From JAEKLB01 sp050249235 (GTDB lineage Bacteria > Actinomycetota > Acidimicrobiia > Acidimicrobiales > CADCSY01), in NCBI GenBank assembly GCA_050249235.1, contig JBFWQW010000084.1, positions 1 through 12,795 on the forward strand: DNA of 12,795 nt. The letters run 5' to 3'. Both the position numbers and the translations under genes were made by a program. The notes under the pieces were generated by a model that was not told the origin of the DNA, made no database searches, and saw only the letters and a program-made list of their open reading frames with translations. Positions 7,158-12,795 of the stretch are shown in pieces (position 1 is the first letter of the stretch; each line of letters opens with the position of its first letter).

Positions 7158-7175
7158 GCGGCGCCACGGCGCCGC
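7158..7175 (-). terminator. Hairpin just downstream of the VOC gene stop
   Basis: GCGGCGCC and GGCGCCGC are perfect 8-bp arms around a 2-base loop, four bases past the stop of the minus-strand VOC gene. This is a likely transcript end for that gene, without a T tract. Confidence 0.45.
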
Positions 7176-7179
7176 GCCG

Positions 7180-8106
7180 TCACCAGCGGGGGCGGGGGTC
7201 GTTCGGGATCTCCCAGGTGGTGAAGCCCATGACCACGCCCATGGTGGTGGCCGGGTCGGTCAGGAGGGTGGTGCCGTCGTTCACCGAGGCCTTGATGCCC
7301 TTGGTGGCGAGGTAGCGCTCGGTGGCCTCCAGGTCCTTCACCTGGTAGCTGACGGCGTAGATGCCCTCGCCGTTCGAGACGACATCGGCGCCGATGGCCG
7401 AGGTGTCATCGGCCGGGGTGGCCAGCTCGATGACCAGGTCCTCGCCGACGCTCAGGAACGAGCTCCGCGTGCCCGTGATCGACTGCTCGCCCTCGTGGAG
7501 CAGGGTGCCCCCGAGGATCTCGCCGTAGATGCGCTTGCCCCGCTCCTGGTCGCGCACCGTGAGGGTGACGTGCGACGACTTGGTGATGCCGAGCGGGTGC
7601 TCGGTCCACCGGCTGGCCTGGAACGAGTCGGTGAACCGGGGGTCGACGTTGCCGCCCATGCCCCCGGGCGGGGGCTGCACGATGAACTCGAGCTGGGTGA
7701 TGGTGTCGCGGGGGTGGGTGAACATGGCACCGGGCGGGGGCTGGTCGTCGGAGCGGTCGCCGAGGCCGCCCAGGATCCGCACGTCGTTGGCCCGCAGCGT
7801 GCGGTACACCTCGGCGAAGTCGTCCTTGGTCGGCACGTACCAGGCGATCGAGTGCCAGCGCTGGCCGAAGCGGCGGAAGAACCGACCCACCGGGGCCTGC
7901 TCCCAGCCCTCGACGTCGAGCGACGGGGCCATCGGCTCGATGCAGAGGTCGCCCACCTGCACGAGCGAGCCGTAGCGCTTCAACCCGTCCGAGAACTGGT
8001 GGTCCATCCAGCGGTCGACGGCGAAGACGTCGTCGTACCAGGCGTCGAGCGTCGTGAGGTCGTCGCTCATGTGGATGATGTGGAAGTTCTTCCCGATCGT
8101 GAACAC
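7180..8106 (-). CDS. Two-domain VOC (glyoxalase/dioxygenase-fold) family protein
   Basis: 308 residues. Two vicinal-oxygen-chelate half-modules are visible. The first begins with NFHIIHMSDDLTTLDAWYDDVF and includes HSIAWYVPTKDDFAEVYRTL and DTITQLEFIV (about 6-150). The second begins with SSHVTLTVRDQERGKRIYGEILGG and ends with IYAVSYQVKDLEATERYLATKG and GFTTWEIPND (about 175-308). Candidate metal ligands are histidines at the start of the modules (H8/H11 and the H of SSHVTL) and glutamates on the matching strands, but I cannot assign the set with certainty. The superfamily contains lyases, isomerases and extradiol dioxygenases; the substrate is unknown. The GTG at 8106 starts immediately before the first beta strand. 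The gene is divergent from tRNA-Leu and convergent with dprA. A weak CAGACT six bases before the start hints at leaderless expression. Confidence 0.82.
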   Translation of the reverse strand: MFTIGKNFHIIHMSDDLTTLDAWYDDVFAVDRWMDHQFSDGLKRYGSLVQVGDLCIEPMAPSLDVEGWEQAPVGRFFRRFGQRWHSIAWYVPTKDDFAEVYRTLRANDVRILGGLGDRSDDQPPPGAMFTHPRDTITQLEFIVQPPPGGMGGNVDPRFTDSFQASRWTEHPLGITKSSHVTLTVRDQERGKRIYGEILGGTLLHEGEQSITGTRSSFLSVGEDLVIELATPADDTSAIGADVVSNGEGIYAVSYQVKDLEATERYLATKGIKASVNDGTTLLTDPATTMGVVMGFTTWEIPNDPRPRW

Positions 8107-8162
8107 GGGTCGAGTCTGCCTCGTGCGGCCGGCCGGCGCGAATCCGCCCCGGTCGGACGTCG

Positions 8163-8168
8163 TACCAT
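8163..8168 (+). promoter_or_regulatory. -10 element of the tRNA-Leu (and YjbR gene) transcript
   Basis: TACCAT lies 11 bases before the mature 5' end of the tRNA, which would leave a short 5' leader for RNase P. I see no clear -35 hexamer. Confidence 0.4.
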
Positions 8169-8179
8169 CGCCCTGCCGC

Positions 8180-8259
8180 GGGCGCGTGGTGGAACTGGCA
8201 GACACGCCGGCTTTAGGTGCCGGTGCCTCGGCGTGAGGGTTCGAATCCCTCCGTGCCCA
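8180..8259 (+). tRNA. tRNA-Leu (anticodon UAG)
   Basis: 80 bases forming a class II cloverleaf. The acceptor GGGCGCG (8180-8186) pairs with CGTGCCC (8252-8258) with one G-U. The D-arm reads GGTGGAACTGGCAGACA, as in leucine tRNAs. The anticodon stem CCGGC/GCCGG encloses loop TTTAGGT, giving anticodon TAG at 8214-8216. The long variable arm is TGCCTCGGCGT, and the T arm is GAGGG-TTCGAAT-CCCTC. The discriminator is A8259. CCA is not encoded; the next bases are C then GTG, the start of the YjbR-family gene. The tRNA reads CUA leucine codons. Confidence 0.96.
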
Positions 8260-8260
8260 C

Positions 8261-8644
8261 GTGATCGACGATGCCGCCATCGCAGCCGGGCTCGACCGCC
8301 TCCGCGCCGTCGTCGCCCCGCTCCCCGAGTGCGAGGTCTCGGGGGAGCAGCACCACGCCTTCCGGGTCCGCAAGAAGGTGTTCGCCTTCCACACGGTCGA
8401 CCACCACGGCGACGGTCGCGTCTCGCTGGTCTGCAAGGCCGAGCGGGGCGAGCTCGAGGCCCTGGTGGAGGCCGACCCGGTCCGGTTCTTCCGGCCGCCC
8501 TACATGGCCCATCACGGCTACATCGGCGTGCACCTCGACGTCGACCGGGTCGACTGGGAGGAGATCGCCGAGCAGCTGGTCGAGGCCTACCGCCTGGCGG
8601 CGCCGAAGACGCTGGTGGCGAGGCTCGACGCCCCGCCGGCCTGA
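8261..8644 (+). CDS. MmcQ/YjbR family protein (CyaY-like fold)
   Basis: 127 residues, the normal size for this family of small double-wing, CyaY-like proteins. Family features include the early LPECEVSGEQHHAFRVRKKVFAF strand pair, VSLVCKAERGELEALVE, the FFRPPYMAHHGYIGVHLD core and the terminal helix DWEEIAEQLVEAYRLAAPK. The biochemical role of the family is not established; DNA binding has been suggested from its fold. The start is unusually well fixed: an in-frame TGA lies inside the tRNA at 8234-8236, and the first possible start after it is the GTG at 8261, one base after the mature tRNA end. No other ATG or GTG is in frame before the conserved core. There is thus no room for a ribosome-binding site, and the gene is probably expressed from the tRNA transcript. 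Confidence 0.88.
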   Translation: MIDDAAIAAGLDRLRAVVAPLPECEVSGEQHHAFRVRKKVFAFHTVDHHGDGRVSLVCKAERGELEALVEADPVRFFRPPYMAHHGYIGVHLDVDRVDWEEIAEQLVEAYRLAAPKTLVARLDAPPA

Positions 8645-8671
8645 GCGGGCGCGACGAACGGGCGCACCCGC
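8645..8671 (+). terminator. Hairpin adjoining the stop codon of the YjbR-family gene
   Basis: GCGGG-C-GCG (8645-8653) pairs with CGC-A-CCCGC (8663-8671) around a 9-base loop, with one C-A mismatch. It begins immediately after the TGA. Its arms resemble those of the hairpins after dprA and tldE (GGGYGCG...CGCNCCC). Confidence 0.45.
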
Positions 8672-8711
8672 CGCCCCGGGGCGTCAGCCCGGACGAGTCG
8701 GGATCGGCGCC

Positions 8712-8717
8712 TACGGT
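8712..8717 (+). promoter_or_regulatory. -10 element for leaderless LLM oxidoreductase transcript
   Basis: TACGGT ends 8 bases before the ATG at 8726, placing the transcript start at about the start codon. No Shine-Dalgarno sequence is visible. The following bases CTGGCG also occur at the same place before tldD. Confidence 0.45.
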
Positions 8718-8725
8718 CTGGCGCC

Positions 8726-9634
8726 ATGCGGATCGGGCTGAGCGCAGGTGCACCGACGGTCGACGGGATCGTCGCCCAGGCGATCGAGGCCGAGGCGGCC
8801 GGCTTCAGCACCCTCTGGTTCGCCTCGGGGGGGACGGCCGGGGACCCGCTGGTGGCGATGGCGCTGGCCGGTCGGGCCACGACCACGCTGGAGCTCGCCA
8901 CGGGCGTGCTCCAGACCTATCCGTGCCACCCCGTGCTGATGGCGGAGCGGGTGGCATCGTTGGTGGCCGCCGTGGACCGCCCGGTCACGATCGGTGTGGG
9001 CCCCTCCCACGGACCGCTGGTCGAGCGCAGCTACGGCCTGGCCTACGACCATCCCGGGCGCCACACCGAGGAGTACCTCTCGATCCTCGGCCCGCTGCTG
9101 AAGGGCGAGAAGGTCCGCTTCGAGGGCGTCGACCTCGTGGCCCGGGCCAACCCGCCGGCCCTGGCCCACCGGCCGTCGTTGCTGGTGGCCGCGCTCGCCT
9201 CCCGGCTGCTGCGGGCGGCCGGGACCCTCGCCGACGGGACGGTGCTGTGGCTGGCTACCCCCCGGGCGGTCGCCGAGCACGTCGCCCCCCGCATCCGGGC
9301 CGCGGCGGCCGAGGCCGGCCGGCCGGGCCCGCGCATCGTGGCCGGCCTCCCGGTCGCCGTCCACGACGACCCGGACGAGGCACGGGCCGGGCTGCTGGCC
9401 CAGGTCGGCTTCTACGAGTCCCTGCCGAACTACCGGCGGCTGCTCGATCTCGGCGGTGCGGCTTCCCTGGTCGACGCCTGCGCCGTCGGGGACGAAGCCG
9501 CTGTCACCGCCCACCTGCGGTCGCTGGTGGACGCGGGCGCCACCGACGTGTGGGCGTCGGTCGTCCGCGTCGGCGACGACCCGTCCGGCTCGGTGGCCCG
9601 GACCCACGCCCTGCTCCGCGACCTCGCCGGCTGA
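8726..9634 (+). CDS. LLM-class (luciferase-like) oxidoreductase, probably F420-dependent
   Basis: 302 residues with a TIM-barrel bacterial-luciferase-like fold. Recognisable are the N-terminal strand MRIGLSAG, the helix-strand AIEAEAAGFSTLWFAS, the block ELATGVLQTYPCHPVLMAERVASL, the IGVGPSHGPLVERSYGLAYDHPGRHTEEYL region that supplies cofactor contacts in F420-binding members, and the late LLVAALASRLLRAAGTLADGTVLWLATP strand. Similar actinobacterial proteins are annotated as F420-dependent LLM oxidoreductases, so reduced F420 rather than FMNH2 is the probable cofactor; the substrate is unknown. The ATG at 8726 follows a -10-like TACGGT, so the mRNA is probably leaderless. Downstream (9653-9669) GGGCC/GGCCC forms a weak 5-bp hairpin before tldD. 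The gene is likely a single transcription unit. Confidence 0.85.
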   Translation: MRIGLSAGAPTVDGIVAQAIEAEAAGFSTLWFASGGTAGDPLVAMALAGRATTTLELATGVLQTYPCHPVLMAERVASLVAAVDRPVTIGVGPSHGPLVERSYGLAYDHPGRHTEEYLSILGPLLKGEKVRFEGVDLVARANPPALAHRPSLLVAALASRLLRAAGTLADGTVLWLATPRAVAEHVAPRIRAAAAEAGRPGPRIVAGLPVAVHDDPDEARAGLLAQVGFYESLPNYRRLLDLGGAASLVDACAVGDEAAVTAHLRSLVDAGATDVWASVVRVGDDPSGSVARTHALLRDLAG

Positions 9635-9737
9635 CGCCACCCACCCTTTGCAGGGCCCGGCGACGGCCCGGGTCGTCGAGGTTGCCTCCAAGGTCGGCGC
9701 GGGGCGGCCGGTCGGGCCGGTGGCCCGGCGGCGCCGT

Positions 9738-9743
9738 TAGCGT
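9738..9743 (+). promoter_or_regulatory. -10 element for leaderless tldD-tldE transcript
   Basis: TAGCGT ends 7 bases before the GTG at 9751. The flanking string GTCTGGCG (9742-9749) also occurs at 8716-8723 before the LLM gene. I see no clear -35 and no Shine-Dalgarno sequence. Confidence 0.45.
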
Positions 9744-9750
9744 CTGGCGG

Positions 9751-11135
<1,385 letters not shown>

Positions 11136-11139
<4 letters not shown>

Positions 11140-12497
11140 GCGACACCGTCGTCGACATCGACCTGCTCACCCTGGCCGACGGGGTGGTGGCCCGGGCCGG
11201 GTCCGGGGAGGAGGTCGAGGCGTTCGTGGGGCGCCGGCGCCGGACCACGGTGGGCGTGCGCAAGGGCGAGGTCGAGACGGTCGAGCAGGCCACCACCGCC
11301 GGCATCGGCGTCCGCGTCGTCGTCGACGGCCGCCAGGGGTTCGCCTACGCCGGCTCGCTCGACCCCGACGCCGTCACGCTCGCCCTCGCCGAGGCGAGGG
11401 ACAACGCCGCCTTCGCCACGCCGGACGACGCCAACGGGCTGGCCCGCCCCGACGGGGTGGCACCGGTGGCGCTGCCCGGCGTCGACGAGGCGCTGGCCGC
11501 CATCGGCACCGACCGCCGCATCGCCCTGGCCCTCGCCGTCGAGCGGGCCGCCCTCGCCACCGACCCCCGGGTTACGGGGCTCCGCTCGGCCAGCTGGTCC
11601 GACGTCGTGGCCGAGTCGGCCGTGGTCGCCAGCACGGGCGTCCGGGCCGCCGACGCCGCCAGCTTCTGGTCGGCCAGCGCCGACGTGCTCGTGGGCGACG
11701 GCACCGAGGTGCAGGAGTCCTACGGCGTGCGGGTGGGACGCTCGCTCGACGAGGAGCCCGACGTCGAGGGCGCCGGCAGGGAGGGGGCCGAGAAGGCGCT
11801 GGCCCTGCTCGGGGCCCGCCAGCCGGCCAGCCGCCGGGTGACCGTCGTGCTCGACCCGCACGTCGTCGGCTCCTTCGTCTCGCTCATCGGCCAGACCCTG
11901 CTCGGCGACGCCGTCCTGAAGGGCCGCTCGCCCTTCGCCGACCGGCTGGGCGACGCCATCGCCGCCCCCGGCCTCACGTTCGTCGACGACCCCACCGACC
12001 CCGAGTCGCCCGGCGCCGGCCGCTTCGACGGCGAGGGCCTCGCCACCCGGCGCAACGCCCTCGTCGCCGGCGGCCACCTGCAGGGCTTCCTGCACTCGAC
12101 CTGGTCGGCCCGGCGTGCCGGGGCGGCGTCCACCGCCTCCGCCGTCCGCGACTACGCCAGCACCCCCCGGGCCGGCACCCAGGCCCTGGCCATCGCCGTC
12201 GGCGACGACGACCTCGACGCCCTGCTCGCCGGTGTGGCCGACGGGATCTTCGTCGAGGGCGTGAGCGGGCTCCACTCGGGCACCAACCCGGTGAGCGGCG
12301 ACTTCTCCGTCGGGGTCACCGGCCGGGTGATCCGGGGCGGCGGGCTGGCCGAACCCATCCGGGAGGCCACGATCGCGTCCACCCTCCAGCGGATGCTGCT
12401 CGACGTCGTGGGCATCGGTTCCGAGCGGGTGTGGCTGCCGGGGGGCACGGGCGCCGTGGCGCTCGCCATCGAGGGCATCTCCCTGTCCGGCCGCTGA
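11136..12497 (+). CDS. pmbA: TldE/PmbA family protein, partner of TldD
   Basis: 453 residues, normal for TldE/PmbA. It shares the TldD fold but, as expected for the non-catalytic subunit, has no HExxxH motif. Landmarks are AEAFVGRRRRTTVGVRKGEVE-type N-terminal strands (about 26-50), VTVVLDPHVVGSFVSLIGQTL, DDPTDPESPGAGRFDGEGLA, the ASTASAVRDYASTPRAGT region and the signature GLHSGTNPVSGDFSVGVTG near the C-terminus. TldE is required with TldD to form the active protease chamber. The ATG at 11136 overlaps the tldD stop, so the two are translated from one message in matched amounts, as in many genomes. No candidate precursor peptide or toxin-antitoxin substrate lies in the window. The final Arg codon and stop lie within the dispersed repeat also found after dprA. 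Confidence 0.94.
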
Positions 12498-12499
12498 GA

Positions 12500-12521
12500 G
12501 GGTGCGCCGATAGGCGCACCC
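12500..12521 (+). terminator. Perfect 9-bp hairpin after tldE
   Basis: GGGTGCGCC and GGCGCACCC flank the loop GATA, starting two bases after the TGA of tldE. This is a strong terminator-like stem with no T tract. Its left arm lies in the 20 bases shared with the 3' end of dprA. Confidence 0.6.
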
Positions 12522-12584
12522 GCGGCCCGAGCGGCCCGAGCGGCCCGAGCGGCCCGAGCGGCCCGAGCGGGCCGAGCGGCCCGG
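12522..12584 (+). repeat. Seven-copy 9-bp tandem array
   Basis: Units of GCGGCCCGA: copies 1-5 are identical, copy 6 is GCGGGCCGA and copy 7 is GCGGCCCGG. The array lies inside copy B of the dispersed repeat, at the place where copy A has only about 16 unrelated bases (6988-7003). It is non-coding. Confidence 0.95.
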
Positions 12585-12666
12585 CGCCGGAGGCGCCGAG
12601 AGCGGAGAACGCAGTGCCTTCTCGGCGACGAAGGAGCCCAGAGCCAGAACGGACGTGCCCTCTCCG

Positions 12667-12795
12667 AGCGGACTCTGACCCAGATGCGCGGGTTGCGTCG
12701 TGTTGGGGCGGGGCGGCTGGCTGGTGATGGCGGTGGGCCGGTTTGCGGTGGCGCGCCTCGATTGGGGGCGTGTGTGGTGAGCGCGGCGTGATCGG
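12667..12795. other. Window end, no feature seen
   Basis: These last 129 bases are G-rich and contain several GTG triplets, including one four codons from the end of the window, but no recognisable protein start or RNA. A gene could begin just beyond the edge. Confidence 0.3.

Larger units (their letters stand above)
12491..12666 (+). repeat. Dispersed structured repeat, copy B (after tldE)
   Basis: Bases 12491-12510 are identical to 6957-6976 and, like them, span a CGC-TGA end of a coding region. After an inserted 9-bp tandem array the similarity resumes at GGCGCC (12583) and continues through GAGCGG, TCTCGGCG and GGACGTG (12651-12657). Foldable parts are GGCGCC-GGA-GGCGCC (12583-12597), an outer stem CGGAGA/TCTCCG (12603-12608 with 12661-12666) and an inner stem CCTTC/GAAGG (12617-12621 with 12630-12634). 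The stem sequences differ from copy A while the overall architecture is similar. Confidence 0.65.

Noticed and set aside
8180..8259. Phage or island attachment site at the tRNA-Leu gene
   Set aside because: No integrase gene and no second copy of the tRNA 3' end in the window; the downstream gene is a conserved-family gene fitted tightly to the tRNA.
6988..9700. Very long plus-strand open frame crossing the VOC gene, tRNA and LLM gene
   Set aside because: It merges with the true tldD frame only because stop codons are rare at this G+C content. Its upstream part is Arg/Pro/Gly/Ala-rich, has no domains, and lies antisense or out of frame to clear genes.
12522..12584. CRISPR or iteron-type origin from the 9-bp units
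   Set aside because: Units are directly adjacent, extremely G+C-rich and without an A+T-rich unwinding region or replication genes nearby.

Overview
The window is very G+C-rich DNA with C or G at most third codon positions and frequent GTG starts. It also has F420-type luciferase-fold chemistry, a DUF222 (13E12-type) gene and a threonine-run linker in a membrane HD-GYP protein. Together these suggest an actinobacterium, most likely class Acidimicrobiia (Iamia/Ilumatobacter-like). That placement is inference from style; there is no rRNA marker in the window.

Layout. At 101-1018 (-) lies a DUF222 gene that has lost its HNH nuclease end. It appears to be read from a leaderless promoter at 1026-1054. 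A small cupin gene (1265-1660, +) follows, then about 370 bp with no convincing gene. Next is a membrane-anchored HD-GYP protein with an extracytoplasmic Ig-like tail (2031-3926, -). Divergent from it is a two-gene natural-competence operon: comM/yifB (4097-5653) and dprA (5650-6963), overlapping by 4 nt. DprA carries a ten-copy hexapeptide repeat near its N-terminus. A region rich in inverted repeats (6957-7175) separates dprA from a convergent two-domain VOC/glyoxalase-fold gene (7180-8106, -). A tRNA-Leu(UAG) gene (8180-8259) is followed after one nucleotide by a YjbR/MmcQ-family gene (8261-8644). Then come an F420-dependent LLM-type oxidoreductase (8726-9634) and the metallopeptidase pair tldD-tldE/pmbA (9751-12497), again overlapping by 4 nt. 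The last 300 bp hold a second copy of the post-dprA repeat and a 9-bp tandem array.

How the genes work together. ComM (branch-migration helicase) and DprA (RecA loader on incoming ssDNA) act in the same transformation pathway. TldD and TldE form one heteromeric protease. The other genes look like independent housekeeping or accessory units. Most noteworthy are (i) a dispersed, structured, stop-codon-adjacent repeat found after dprA and tldE, with a simpler relative after the YjbR gene, and (ii) the tRNA-Leu/YjbR junction, where tRNA 3' processing would itself create a leaderless mRNA. I saw no CRISPR array, insertion sequence, phage gene or recognisable new defence system.
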